Assembly (NCBI GenBank): GCA_964614095.1 | Contig: CAZTJO010000001.1 | Coordinates: 135,582-199,581, forward strand | From: CAZWKX01 sp964614095 | GTDB lineage: Bacteria; Actinomycetota; Acidimicrobiia; Spongiisociales; UBA11373 | Reading direction: 5' to 3' | DNA length: 64,000 nt | Shown here: in pieces, positions 9,588-18,464 of the stretch | How positions within the stretch are numbered: the first letter of the stretch is position 1 | Layout of the letters: every line of letters starts with the position of its first letter | Made by a program: the position numbers and the translations under genes | The notes under the pieces: generated by a model | Told to the model about the DNA's origin: nothing | The model's database searches: none | What the model saw: the letters and a program-made list of their open reading frames with translations, nothing else

Positions 9588-10229
9588 ATGGCCCGGGAAC
9601 TACTGATACCCCAAGAGATGGTGGACGGCTTCGAGGACGGGGCCGTGCTCTCCAAGAACTGCAAAGCCGAAGTGGCCAACGCGGTGGCCCACATCTTGCG
9701 TGCCGTCGGAGAGGATCCAAGCCGTGAAGGGCTCACCGGAACCCCAGATCGTGTGGCCCGGATGTACGACGAGATCCTGGCCGGCTACAACGCGGACCCG
9801 ACGGCGCTGCTAAACGATGCCCTTTTCGACGTCGACTACGCAGAGATGGTGATCGTGGGTGACATCGATTTCTGGAGCATGTGTGAGCACCACCTGCTCC
9901 CCATCTTCGGGCACGCCCACGTCGGCTATGTCCCCGGCGCCAAGGTGGTCGGTCTCTCCAAAATCCCCCGGGTTGTTGACGCATTTGCCCGACGCCTTCA
10001 AGTGCAGGAACGTATGACGCGCCAGATCGCCGAGCTGATCTGGGAGCTCATCAGCCCTCAGGGTGTTGGAGTTGTCATCCAGGCCACCCACCTGTGCATG
10101 TCCATGCGCGGCGCCAAGAAGGCCAACGCCCACATGCGCACGTCGTACCTGATGGGCACCTTCCTAGAGAATGAGAAGACCCGAGAGGAATTCTTCGATT
10201 CGATCAAGAGACCCAACCCGACTGCCTGA
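9588..10229 (+). CDS. folE: GTP cyclohydrolase I
   Basis: 213 residues. It converts GTP to 7,8-dihydroneopterin triphosphate, the first step of folate synthesis. Zinc ligands are visible in MCEHHLLPIFG and in HLCMSMRGA, with the substrate-binding VGLSKIPR between. The start is placed at ATG 9588 because GAGGAG lies 5 bases upstream; ATG 9576 is possible but has no ribosome site. No other folate gene is adjacent. The metH and metF-like genes at 32 kb use reduced folates. Confidence 0.95.
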   Translation: MARELLIPQEMVDGFEDGAVLSKNCKAEVANAVAHILRAVGEDPSREGLTGTPDRVARMYDEILAGYNADPTALLNDALFDVDYAEMVIVGDIDFWSMCEHHLLPIFGHAHVGYVPGAKVVGLSKIPRVVDAFARRLQVQERMTRQIAELIWELISPQGVGVVIQATHLCMSMRGAKKANAHMRTSYLMGTFLENEKTREEFFDSIKRPNPTA

Positions 10230-10251
10230 GACCGAACGGCAGCCGCAGCTA

Positions 10252-10272
10252 ACGACTACTGAGAGTAGTTAC
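10252..10272 (+). terminator. short hairpin after folE
   Basis: ACTACT-GAG-AGTAGT forms a 6-bp stem about 25 bases after the folE stop and is followed by TACTTT. The T-run is weak, so this is only a possible terminator. Confidence 0.35.
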
Positions 10273-10359
10273 TTTGGTCTTCCCTGAATTAGTCCGTGTA
10301 CCGGGTTGCCACCACGGAGCCGCCGCCACTACTCTCTGTTGACACAAAGGGAGTCGGAT

Positions 10360-10382
10360 GCGGGTCGCCCTCAGCGACCCGC
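10360..10382 (+). promoter_or_regulatory. 9-bp hairpin in the 5' region of the LPYTG protein gene
   Basis: GCGGGTCGC and GCGACCCGC are perfect arms around a CCTCA loop. The hairpin ends 8 bases before the purine-rich ribosome-site region (AAGGGAAAAGGGGG) of the next gene. It could affect mRNA stability or initiation. There is no T-run, so it is not a normal terminator. Confidence 0.4.
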
Positions 10383-10408
10383 CTAGGAAGGGAAAAGGGG
10401 GTGCCACC

Positions 10409-11122
10409 ATGGTGTTCAAGGTGGCCCGTCCAAGAACGGCGTCAGTGCTGATCGTGTTCGGACTCGTGCTGGCACTGACCGCCGGAATGTCGATGCTGTT
10501 GGCGCCGATGGCACACGCCACTTCCGGCAACATAAGCGCGTCGGCGTACTGCAGCGACGACTGCGTACCGATGATCAGCTGGACCTCGTTTGCCTGGAAT
10601 GAGGACGGTCCTCCTCACAGCACCATCGACGATTCAATCCGTATCGATCTCCAGGTCGATGCGCTCAGCAATCCTTGGGTCGAGATCGGTCGTGGTGAGT
10701 TCAATGCGGGCAACGGCTACGCGTTCAGCGGGACTCTCGACGCATCGGCTTACGCCGGGCACAGAGTCCGTCTCCGGGCCTACTCCGAGCAGGACTTCAT
10801 CGGGATGACCCATGGAGCCAACACTCAGCAATGGACCGGCTGGATCTACCTGACCGATGTCTGCACCGGATGTGAGGGAACCACAACGACGGTGCCCGCG
10901 CAGACCACCACTACGGTCGGCGGCCCGTCGACGTCCGTGACCACCACCACCGTGGTCGAGGGCCCGTCTACAACCCTGGGCGGCCCCACCACGACGGAAC
11001 CGGAGCTGCCCTACACCGGTAGTACTTCGACCCCGGCGGTCCCCCTTGGGATCGCCGCGCTGGTGATGCTGCTGGCCGGGTTTGGCCTCCTGGTGCAAGC
11101 CGAGGCCGTCAAATCTCGCTAG
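10409..11122 (+). CDS. LPYTG-anchored cell-surface protein
   Basis: 237 residues. The signal peptide (hydrophobic residues about 12-35, ending near MAHATS) is followed by a beta-rich domain with two short Cys pairs (YCSDDC and CTGC). A long Thr/Ser/Pro linker leads to a C-terminal sorting signal LPYTG, a hydrophobic helix and a basic end. This is the layout of sortase substrates joined to peptidoglycan. No sortase gene is in the window. The start ATG 10409 lies after a purine-rich stretch; the frame continues upstream to 10358, but that part overlaps a hairpin. The ligand is unknown. Confidence 0.8.
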   Translation: MVFKVARPRTASVLIVFGLVLALTAGMSMLLAPMAHATSGNISASAYCSDDCVPMISWTSFAWNEDGPPHSTIDDSIRIDLQVDALSNPWVEIGRGEFNAGNGYAFSGTLDASAYAGHRVRLRAYSEQDFIGMTHGANTQQWTGWIYLTDVCTGCEGTTTTVPAQTTTTVGGPSTSVTTTTVVEGPSTTLGGPTTTEPELPYTGSTSTPAVPLGIAALVMLLAGFGLLVQAEAVKSR

Positions 11123-11142
11123 GCAGCGACCAAGGCTTCTGA

Positions 11143-11197
11143 GGCAGCGTCGGCCGGGCCCACCCCGGGGGAACACCCGACGCTGCCGGCGCCTTTT
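11143..11197 (+). terminator. intrinsic terminator after the LPYTG gene
   Basis: GGCAGCGTCGG (11143-11153) pairs perfectly with CCGACGCTGCC (11177-11187). The stem is followed by GGCGCC and a TTTT run ending at 11196. It lies 21 bases after the stop and before the malic enzyme gene. Confidence 0.75.
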
Positions 11198-11281
11198 CGC
11201 CCCGGCACCGCGGGCACAACGCCCCTATCACATGTCGGCACACCCGACGTACGGTGACGGTGCCCACCGAGAAAGGCCGAG

Positions 11282-12985
11282 ATGATGCAGTTCCGTGCAT
11301 CTATAGATGCCGCCACCGGCGAGATGTATCTCCCGGTGGCCGAGCGCGGCAGGCAGCTGCTTGAAGAGCCTTTGCTCAACAAGGGCTGCGCCTTCACCGC
11401 CGACGAGCGCGAATCCCTGGAGCTGCGCGGGCTTCTCCCGGCACAGACAAGCACCATAGAGGAACAGCTGCAGCGGGTCCGCCTCCAATACGACAGCAAG
11501 CCCAACGAGATCGAGCGGCACATCTACCTGGCATCGCTGCACGATCGTAACGAGACGCTCTTCTTTCGTTTCCTGCTCGAGAACCTCGAGGAGACCGTGC
11601 CCGTCGTGTACACCCCCGTGGTTGCCGAGGCCTGCCGCCACTGGAGCCGCATCTTCCGCCAAGCCAGGGGCATCTACATCACCCCCGCCGACCGGGGCCA
11701 GATCACCCGTGTGCTGCGCAGCCGGGGCATCCTGGAGGCGGCGATCATCGTTGTCACCGACAACGAGCGGATTCTCGGTATCGGAGACCAAGGGGCCGGC
11801 GGGATGGGCATCCCCATCGGGAAGCTGGCCCTGTACACCGTCGCCGCCGGTATCCACCCGTCACTGTGTGTGCCGGTCTCTCTCGACGTGGGAACCAACA
11901 ACAACGAGCTGCTCGAGGATCCGCTCTACTTGGGATGGCGCCAGCCGCGTCTGCGGGGCGATGAGTACTGGTCTCTTGTCGACGAGTTCGTGAATGCGGT
12001 CAAGGAGGTGTTTCCCAACGCCCTGCTTCAGTGGGAAGACTTTGCCAACATAACCTCGTTCCGCAATCTGGAGACGTACCGCGATGTGGTTCCCTCGTTC
12101 AACGACGATATCGAGGGCACCGCCGCCATGGTGGTGGGGGGACTCCTTGCCGCATCCCAGCGTACCGGCAGAGCCCTCGCCGAGCAGACCTACGTCATCG
12201 TGGGCGGCGGCTCGGCCGGGAACGGCATCTACGACCTTCTCGTCGCCGCCATGGCCGAGGAGGGGCTCAGCAATAGGCAGGCCAAGGAACACATTTTTGT
12301 CGTCGACGCCAAGGGGCTTCTGGTGCAGGGAGACAAGGACGTGGACGAGCGCATGCAGCGCCTCGCCGTCAAGAAAGAGGCGGTGAAACGCTGGAAGGTA
12401 CGCGGAGATCAGATCCCGCTGGAGGAGGTCATCAAACACGCCGGCCCCAGTGTGCTGATCGGCGTATGCGGCAAGCCCTGTCAGTTCACCGAGCCCGTGA
12501 TCAGAGTCATGGCGGCCAATACCGAGACCCCCATCATCATGCCCATGTCGAACCCCACCTCCAACGCCGAGGCCGTGCCTGCGGACATAATCGTATGGTC
12601 CGGAGGCCGGGCCCTCGTCGCCACCGGCAGCCCATTCCCCAGCGTGGTCTACCAGGGCAAGCGCCACCGCATCGGCCAGGCCAACAATGTGTTCGCCTTC
12701 CCCGGAATCGGGCTCGGCGTTCTCGCCTCACGAGCACGCAAGGTGACCCAAGGCATGTTCCTCGCCGCGGCAAAAGCCCTCGCCTGCTCACTCGACGACC
12801 GGTCTCTCGCCGAAGGCGCCTTGTACCCACCGATGTCGACGGTTCGTGACGTGTCACAAGAGGTGGCCCATGCCGTTGCCGAACAGGCGGTTTCCGACGG
12901 AGTGGCCGACCCCATCGTCGACATCGAAGGACTGATCGGCCAGACCATGTGGTACCCGGCCTATCTGCCCTACCGGCCCGCCTGA
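11282..12985 (+). CDS. maeA: NAD-dependent malic enzyme
   Basis: 567 residues, matching the long MaeA-type malic enzymes that decarboxylate malate to pyruvate with NAD. Family signatures visible are PVVYTPVVAEAC, ERILGIGDQGAGGMGIPIGK, the metal-binding FNDDIEGTA and the Rossmann GGGSAGNGI. The C-terminal half shows the usual PTSNAEA and FAFPGIGLG motifs. Pyruvate from this step feeds the acetolactate and citramalate synthases encoded later in the window, though no direct genetic link is present. The adjacent ATG at 11285 is an alternative start. Confidence 0.95.
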   Translation: MMQFRASIDAATGEMYLPVAERGRQLLEEPLLNKGCAFTADERESLELRGLLPAQTSTIEEQLQRVRLQYDSKPNEIERHIYLASLHDRNETLFFRFLLENLEETVPVVYTPVVAEACRHWSRIFRQARGIYITPADRGQITRVLRSRGILEAAIIVVTDNERILGIGDQGAGGMGIPIGKLALYTVAAGIHPSLCVPVSLDVGTNNNELLEDPLYLGWRQPRLRGDEYWSLVDEFVNAVKEVFPNALLQWEDFANITSFRNLETYRDVVPSFNDDIEGTAAMVVGGLLAASQRTGRALAEQTYVIVGGGSAGNGIYDLLVAAMAEEGLSNRQAKEHIFVVDAKGLLVQGDKDVDERMQRLAVKKEAVKRWKVRGDQIPLEEVIKHAGPSVLIGVCGKPCQFTEPVIRVMAANTETPIIMPMSNPTSNAEAVPADIIVWSGGRALVATGSPFPSVVYQGKRHRIGQANNVFAFPGIGLGVLASRARKVTQGMFLAAAKALACSLDDRSLAEGALYPPMSTVRDVSQEVAHAVAEQAVSDGVADPIVDIEGLIGQTMWYPAYLPYRPA

Positions 12986-13078
12986 ACGGCGGGTCAACGC
13001 CGCCGCAAGCGCCGGTCGCGAGGAGTAAGGTCGCGCCAGCGGAGTGAGGGGCCCTGCAAGGGGAATCCCTTCAGCTGA

Positions 13079-13107
13079 GCCCCCGGTGGCCGGAGGGTCA
13101 CCGGGGG
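13079..13107. terminator. GC-rich hairpin between malic enzyme and SRPBCC genes
   Basis: CCCCCGGTG and CACCGGGGG form a 9-bp perfect stem about 95 bases after the malic enzyme stop. A smaller AAGGG-GAAT-CCCTT hairpin precedes it. No T-run follows, so termination is uncertain. Confidence 0.35.
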
Positions 13108-13128
13108 TCCTAATCCCGGGAGTAGGGC

Positions 13129-13617
13129 ATGAGGATCCATAGCCTGCATCAACGCCTGGCCGCGCCCGTCGACGAGGTGGCAGCCCTGCTCGACGGCCTG
13201 GGCAGCGGCCGGGACCGGCTGTGGCCCAAAGATCGCTGGCCCCCCCTGCTCCTCGATCGTCCCCTGGCCGTCGGCGCCGCCGGAGGGCACGGACCGATCC
13301 GCCATCACGTCGAAGAGCTCGAGCCGGGCCGGATCCGCTTCCGCTTCAGCGGCCCACGCGGGCTTACCGGCATCCATGAATTCATCGTCGATGAGGCCGT
13401 CGCCGGATGCCGCCTGCGTCACATCATCGATGCGGAGGCCCGCGGCCGCATCCTTCTCAAGTGGCCGATGATTCGCACCCTCCACGATGCCCTCATGGAG
13501 GACGCTCTCGACTGCGCCGAATTGGCGGTGACCGGCCAGGTTGCCGCTACGGCAACCTGGCCGCTCCGGGTGCGTCTGCGGCGGCGGTTTTTCAGAGGGC
13601 GCAGGAGCGGTCGGTAA
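13129..13617 (+). CDS. SRPBCC-like small protein
   Basis: 162 residues. The start MRIHSLHQRLAAPVDEVAALLDGL and the middle ELEPGRIRFRFSG followed by GIHEFIVDE look like a START/SRPBCC beta-grasp with a ligand cavity, and the C-terminal helix is Arg-rich. Many such proteins bind hydrophobic ligands, but no specific activity can be assigned. The gene stands alone between a hairpin-rich spacer and a convergent lipoprotein gene. Confidence 0.55.
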   Translation: MRIHSLHQRLAAPVDEVAALLDGLGSGRDRLWPKDRWPPLLLDRPLAVGAAGGHGPIRHHVEELEPGRIRFRFSGPRGLTGIHEFIVDEAVAGCRLRHIIDAEARGRILLKWPMIRTLHDALMEDALDCAELAVTGQVAATATWPLRVRLRRRFFRGRRSGR

Positions 13618-13641
13618 CGTGATGGGGTGGTGGCCCCGCCG

Positions 13642-14232
13642 CTAGTCCATCAGCTCAAAAAGTGCCCCGCTCTCACTCAGCACATCAACAAAAAGGGGAT
13701 CGCCGAACACACGGACCGAAGAGCCGCCGCCCACCCAGCCGGTGATCTCGCCGATGGCGGTTATGACGACGGCAGAGCCCCCATCGACGCTGACGTCGGC
13801 ACGATCCACCACCAATCCCTGCAGGTCGACGGAGGCACCCCCCGTTGCGACGACGCGCAACTCAACTGTGGCACCCTCGCCGTGAACCTGCGCCCCGCTG
13901 CCGACGTTCAGCTCGGTGAGCCCGGAGACGACAACAGAGACACTGCGCCCAGCACCGCCGACCTTGAAACTCTTGGCAGCATCGACAAAAAGTGTCTGTC
14001 CCTCTACCTCGGTGCGGACGTGGTCGAGCAGGTTGTCGTCGAACCTCACGATCACTTCGCCGGCGGTGGTCGAGTCGACGCGCAGCTCCACGGACAGCCC
14101 GTCGGAGACGTCGATGCAGTTGAACTCGGCCACAAAACGCTGCTCTTCGACGATGACGCCCGACCCGGCCGTGCTACAGGCTGCGAACGCCACTGCCAGC
14201 AGCGGCAGCGCCGCCGCCTTCCTCATCCGCAC
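13642..14232 (-). CDS. head-GIN-domain (DUF2807-like) lipoprotein
   Basis: 196 residues. The N-terminus MRMRKAAALPLLAVAFAACS is a lipoprotein signal with lipid-modified Cys about residue 19. The rest is a repetitive beta-strand fold with short repeats such as LTELNVGSGAQVHGEG and DVSVDGGSAVVITA, characteristic of the putative auto-transporter adhesin head GIN domain. It would be anchored on the outer membrane face. The gene overlaps the end of the upstream LCP gene by 10 bases, so they form an operon and probably act in the cell envelope. Confidence 0.75.
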   Translation of the reverse strand: MRMRKAAALPLLAVAFAACSTAGSGVIVEEQRFVAEFNCIDVSDGLSVELRVDSTTAGEVIVRFDDNLLDHVRTEVEGQTLFVDAAKSFKVGGAGRSVSVVVSGLTELNVGSGAQVHGEGATVELRVVATGGASVDLQGLVVDRADVSVDGGSAVVITAIGEITGWVGGGSSVRVFGDPLFVDVLSESGALFELMD

Positions 14233-15866
14233 TCGGCTGCCAGCGATTCGCCCTCCGGAGCCCCTTCCTCCACCGCGGCCAGAGTGCTGCGCACCTTGGC
14301 CTGCATCAGCTCCGGGTCGACGATCGTCTTGTACTGATAACCAAGCTCCGTGCCGTACGCCTCGGCAAACACCACGGTGGCGATGTCCTCGGCATCCAGC
14401 GAGGCGAGGGCCTCCATCAGATCGGGCAGGTAGATGAGAGGCATGTTGGTGGTGGTGCTGTTCCGGAGCGCCTCAACGATCTTGGGGAAACGTGTCATCA
14501 GAGTGGCCATGTCGGCCTGGGCGGCAAGGCTGCGAATAGTGCAGCGCGCCCGCCGCATACGGGCCGAATCCTGGCCGACCTCGCGGTTGCGCATATAGGC
14601 GAGGGCCTGGTGGCCGTTGAGGTGGTAATAGCCGGGTTCGGGAATCACGACCGCCACCGGATCTTCGCCCGGCCGAGCCGGCGAATACTCGACGTCCATC
14701 ACCTCCCAGGCGTAGATGTCGATACCGCCGAGGGCGTCGACGAGATCGACAAAGCCGGCCATGTTGACCAGCACGTAGTAGTCGATCTCCAGCCCGAGGG
14801 CGATGCTCAGAGTCTGGCTCAGCGCCTCCATCCCCGGGTCGGGGGCCGTGGGAAACGTGTTGATCCAGTTGTGAGTCTCACTCCACAGCCAGTTGATGGG
14901 ATACGGGTAGCAGTTGCAGCCTTCGTAGGTCTCCTCATCCGGCCGCTCCTCCCCCTCCCGTTCCGCCACGTCCACCGCCACCCTGTAGGCCTGCTCGATG
15001 AAGGCGTCATCCCAACCCGAGGGCAAGGGGAATCCCACCAGGTGCCTGAACACGCTGAACAGAACCGCCTTGTTGGTCTCCAGGTTGATGGTGGCCACGA
15101 TCATGACATCGGTGCGCAGGCCGGACCGCTCCGGCCCGGCATCGCCCCCGACCAGCAGGATGGTGACACGGCTCTTGCCCAGGTGCTGGGCCAGCGGGAT
15201 GTCGGGAAGATTGATCATGGTCGTCTCGGAGAACATGCCCGGATCCCAACTGTCGCCGTCTTCGGTGAAGTTGTTGCTGGTGTTGGGAAGCGGCGCCGCC
15301 ATCGTGGTTGTTGTTGTCGTCGTCTCGATCGTGGGCCCCGTATCGACACCCGCCGCTTCCGCTTCCTCCAGACGCGCCGCGTGTTCCTCGGCCGAGACCG
15401 GGCCTTCGTAGATGGAATGCAGATCGAGGGCGGCCACAGCTTGGTCGGCAACATAGGCGTGTGGCGCCGCCAGCAGCGCCATCCCCAGGGCGACGGCGAC
15501 GATATCCGCCCAGATACGGCGCCCCGACGCAGGCCGGCGGCGTCGTTCCAGCCAATAGGCGTCGCCGGCGGCGGCCAGCCGCACCAAAAAGACCAGAAGG
15601 TTGCCCACCAGCAGGGTCCACAGCCAGTGAGGACGCACCAGCAGCCTGAGCAGATCAAACTTGTCGAGAGTCGACAGCCAGAGCACGGCGCCGTAGCCGG
15701 CGCCGGCCAGACCGAGGAAGAACAGGGCACGGCGCCTCCGGCCGGCAAACCACTGCCCGGCGCCGGGAAGCACCACCGAGAGCAGGCCGCTCAGCAACGG
15801 CCGGAGCCAGCCGAGCGCCTCGGCACCCGGCCCGGCACCGCCTGCACTCTCTTGATTGAGGCTCAA
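14223..15866 (-). CDS. LytR-CpsA-Psr (LCP) family cell-wall ligase
   Basis: 547 residues if started at TTG 15866, which has AGGAGG 8 bases upstream; frame continuation to 15968 has no ribosome site. Several transmembrane segments at about residues 25-130 are followed by a Glu/Ala coil and Thr linker and then the LCP domain. This shows ILLVGGDAGPERSGLRTDVM, the acidic and Arg residues that bind polyprenyl pyrophosphate, and a later GHQALAYMRNREVG. LCP enzymes transfer glycopolymers from lipid carriers to peptidoglycan. Having more than one membrane helix before the LCP domain is longer than the usual single helix. It overlaps the GIN lipoprotein gene by 10 bases. Confidence 0.88.
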   Translation of the reverse strand: MSLNQESAGGAGPGAEALGWLRPLLSGLLSVVLPGAGQWFAGRRRRALFFLGLAGAGYGAVLWLSTLDKFDLLRLLVRPHWLWTLLVGNLLVFLVRLAAAGDAYWLERRRRPASGRRIWADIVAVALGMALLAAPHAYVADQAVAALDLHSIYEGPVSAEEHAARLEEAEAAGVDTGPTIETTTTTTTMAAPLPNTSNNFTEDGDSWDPGMFSETTMINLPDIPLAQHLGKSRVTILLVGGDAGPERSGLRTDVMIVATINLETNKAVLFSVFRHLVGFPLPSGWDDAFIEQAYRVAVDVAEREGEERPDEETYEGCNCYPYPINWLWSETHNWINTFPTAPDPGMEALSQTLSIALGLEIDYYVLVNMAGFVDLVDALGGIDIYAWEVMDVEYSPARPGEDPVAVVIPEPGYYHLNGHQALAYMRNREVGQDSARMRRARCTIRSLAAQADMATLMTRFPKIVEALRNSTTTNMPLIYLPDLMEALASLDAEDIATVVFAEAYGTELGYQYKTIVDPELMQAKVRSTLAAVEEGAPEGESLAAECG

Positions 15867-16100
15867 CCTGATCACCTCCTGACCCCCGGCCACATTATCA
15901 GTGGGACGGGGTAATACTTGGATCATCCCTGGGCCCCTCGCCTCAGTTCCGGGACGCCCGTCGGCCAAGCCGATACGGCCCTACACCCGGTGGAAAATGG
16001 ACGGTCCCCGCCGCCCTTTTGCCTCCGCCGCCACCCGATCGGCCTGCAGAGCAGGTCCCACCCCCGATAGCATGCCCACGGGCCGCGAGGGCGAACCACG

Positions 16101-16385
16101 ATGGCACGCACGACGCCTCATCCACCCGACCGCCCGACCCCCGGGACGGCCCGCCTGTTCATTGAGGAGTGCGACACCGTTGCGCTGCTAGAGCGTCTTG
16201 GATCGCCTCTGTTCGTCTTCTCGGAAGCCCAGCTCCGGGACAATTTCAGACGCTTCCGCGACGCCTTTGCCGAAGACCGACCCAACGGGCCCATCGACGT
16301 AATGCCGGCGATGAAGGCTCCTGATCCACCCGGAGGTGGGCTGTTTCCACCCCGGCGACTCGGCCCCCGGCAATGGTCCGGCTAG
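16101..16385 (+). pseudogene. N-terminal remnant of a PLP-dependent decarboxylase
   Basis: The 94-codon frame reads GSPLFVFSEAQLRDNFRRF and later DVMPAMKA, matching the start of diaminopimelate/ornithine-type fold-III decarboxylases up to the Lys that binds pyridoxal phosphate. Homology then stops abruptly and the frame ends at 16385. Full-length relatives have over 400 residues, and lysA at 38.5 kb is intact. The fragment is therefore best read as a truncated, dead copy. The following 100 bases to the HEAT-repeat gene show no further recognisable domain. Confidence 0.6.
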
Positions 16386-16487
16386 AGGCCGACACCGGCG
16401 GGTTCGGAGTTTCGTATTTCCATCAACGTACCCGTCGAATCGTCCGATGAGAACGTGAGACCCCGCACAGCGGACAAGGAGACCGCA

Positions 16488-18464
16488 GTGCCCTCAAACG
16501 ACGTAGTCCTTGCCACAGGGCAGGGCGACGCATCGAGCGAACGCCAGCTCCCAAAGGTGGGGTATCCCGGCGCGCCGATGCCCGAGATCGATGAGTTCCA
16601 GCTTGTCGATGCCCTCGGCACCGCCTGGAGGGCTTTCACCCTCTACGAGGACCCGCGCCATCTCGAAATCTTCCGTCGCTGCATCGCCATGCTGGCAAAG
16701 ACACCGCGTTACCCGTGGCGAGCCGACGTGGGCCCGAACGGGTTCACCCTGAACGGGCTCGAGGTCCCCTCCACTCGCCAAGCCACCGAACGTCTTGCCA
16801 AACGCATCTTCTCTCATGGCATCGGCGCCATCGTGATCAATGCACCTCCGGACGGCGATGATCTCATGCACATCTTCGATGTGATTTCCACAGGCGTCGA
16901 GGCCCTGGAGGCCACCGGAGGCGTAGAGGCAGCACTGGAACGCCGGCGCGTGAAAGCAATGGCACTGCCCCTGCAGGATGTTCTCATCGAGCGTAGCGGT
17001 CACCCGGGCCTGCGGGAACGCTCCTCCGAGTGGTTCCTGGGCTACGACGGCGATCCGGAGCCGTTTGTCAACCGCATGCTCGAGGAATCCCGTGACGACA
17101 CCGAGAAGCTCGCTTCCGAATTCGCCGAGGAGTACTCGAAGGTGTACAGCCTTATCGAGGCGGGGGATCACTGGGGGCGTGAAGAAGTGGTGCATGCCTT
17201 TGTCGACGCATTCTTCTACTTGCCTCAAGACCACCAGGCCCAGCTTCTCCAGGACCTGCTCAGCCAACCCGACCGTGAGGAGTTCCTGCTCTTCCTGGAC
17301 CAATTCAGCAACCAAGAGCTGACCGACATGGTTAAACAGCTGACTCCCGATGCCCACCCGCTACTGCTCGAGTACTGCCGCGTCGCCGCCGACCAGGCCG
17401 GGGGCCAGCGACAGGAGGACCTACTCAAGTTCGTCGAGGAGGCCAAGACGCCGAGCAGCACGCAGGAAGCCGTCTTCGAGCGTATCGAAAGCGTCCTCCG
17501 CGGCGCGGACGACTCCGAACAGAACGCCGTGGGAGCGATCACCCGGCTCCGTGAGGCCTGCCCCGGCGTCGAGGAACATCTGCTCAAAGGTTTCGATGTG
17601 CTCGCCGGGCTTCTCGCCGTCGTCGACGACGAGGATGCTTTCCGCCGCCTCGCCCGAGTCTGGTCGGCACGTGTCACCGGCGCCATCCGCCTCGACCGTC
17701 TCGAACTCGCCGACGACTGGTTTGAGGCCGTCACTGCGGCGGCAGAACACAGCGCAGAGCGCCGGAAGACTCTGCTTCAGGTGCTGAGTACCCAAGTCGA
17801 CTCGGATGTGGCCATGCGACTTGCCGAACTCCTGACGGACGGCGAGACGTCGGGGCCCGGAGCCACCGTGCGCAGAGCGGCGCCCCTATTCGCCGTGGAC
17901 GGGCTCGTCGAGCAGCTCGGCCTCGAGGAAGATCAGGTCCGCCGCCGCAAGCTGATCGAGGCACTCGTCGCGGTGGCCCAATTCAACGTAGCACCCCTGG
18001 TCCGGCACCTCGACGATGCCCGGTGGTACGTGGTGCGCAACATCATCCTCATCCTCGGGCGCTCCCGACATCCCGAGGTTGCCGACCGCCTACGGCCGCT
18101 GCGTTCCCACGGCGACCACCGTATCCGCCGCGAGGCCCTCCGCGCGCTTCACCATCTCCTTGGAAACGACATCGTGGACGTGGTGCTCTCCGCTCTCACC
18201 GATGCCAATGACGCAGTCCGGCGCCAAGCGCTGCTGCTTCTGCGTGATGCTCCCGACACCAAGGTGGACGCCGCATTGGCGGATCGGCTCAAGGCGAAGA
18301 TCGGCACTGAGGAGAAGCTGCAGGTCATCTCCACTCTGGCGCAACGTCCCACCTCGCAGGCACGCAGCATCCTCTCGCGAATCGCCTCCAGGCCGTTTGC
18401 CATCGCCTCTCAGTCACGTGCGCTTCGGGGTGCTGCCCGCCACGCACTGGGAAGGAAACCATGA
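16488..18464 (+). CDS. HEAT-repeat protein
   Basis: 658 residues from GTG 16488, chosen because AAGGAG lies 7 bases upstream. The first 230 residues are mostly helical with no recognised domain. From about residue 380, and clearly at residues 500-640, it shows paired amphipathic helices with HEAT-type turns (LVRHLDDARWYVVRNIILILG; VVLSALTDANDAVRRQALLLL). These form a protein-interaction solenoid. Its stop overlaps the next ATG (ATGA) encoding an HD-GYP protein, so the two are translationally coupled. An adaptor role for the partner is an inference. Confidence 0.7.
   Translation: MPSNDVVLATGQGDASSERQLPKVGYPGAPMPEIDEFQLVDALGTAWRAFTLYEDPRHLEIFRRCIAMLAKTPRYPWRADVGPNGFTLNGLEVPSTRQATERLAKRIFSHGIGAIVINAPPDGDDLMHIFDVISTGVEALEATGGVEAALERRRVKAMALPLQDVLIERSGHPGLRERSSEWFLGYDGDPEPFVNRMLEESRDDTEKLASEFAEEYSKVYSLIEAGDHWGREEVVHAFVDAFFYLPQDHQAQLLQDLLSQPDREEFLLFLDQFSNQELTDMVKQLTPDAHPLLLEYCRVAADQAGGQRQEDLLKFVEEAKTPSSTQEAVFERIESVLRGADDSEQNAVGAITRLREACPGVEEHLLKGFDVLAGLLAVVDDEDAFRRLARVWSARVTGAIRLDRLELADDWFEAVTAAAEHSAERRKTLLQVLSTQVDSDVAMRLAELLTDGETSGPGATVRRAAPLFAVDGLVEQLGLEEDQVRRRKLIEALVAVAQFNVAPLVRHLDDARWYVVRNIILILGRSRHPEVADRLRPLRSHGDHRIRREALRALHHLLGNDIVDVVLSALTDANDAVRRQALLLLRDAPDTKVDAALADRLKAKIGTEEKLQVISTLAQRPTSQARSILSRIASRPFAIASQSRALRGAARHALGRKP

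Noticed and set aside
10339..10367. A TTGACA promoter before the LPYTG gene
   Set aside because: TTGACA is present at 10339-10344, but no -10-like hexamer lies 16-18 bases downstream, so it may be chance.
12986..13128. A cyclic di-AMP (ydaO-type) riboswitch before the SRPBCC gene
   Set aside because: One segment (GAATCCCTTCAGCTGAGCCC) resembles part of that motif, but the other conserved blocks are absent and in the wrong order. Only two plain hairpins can be supported.
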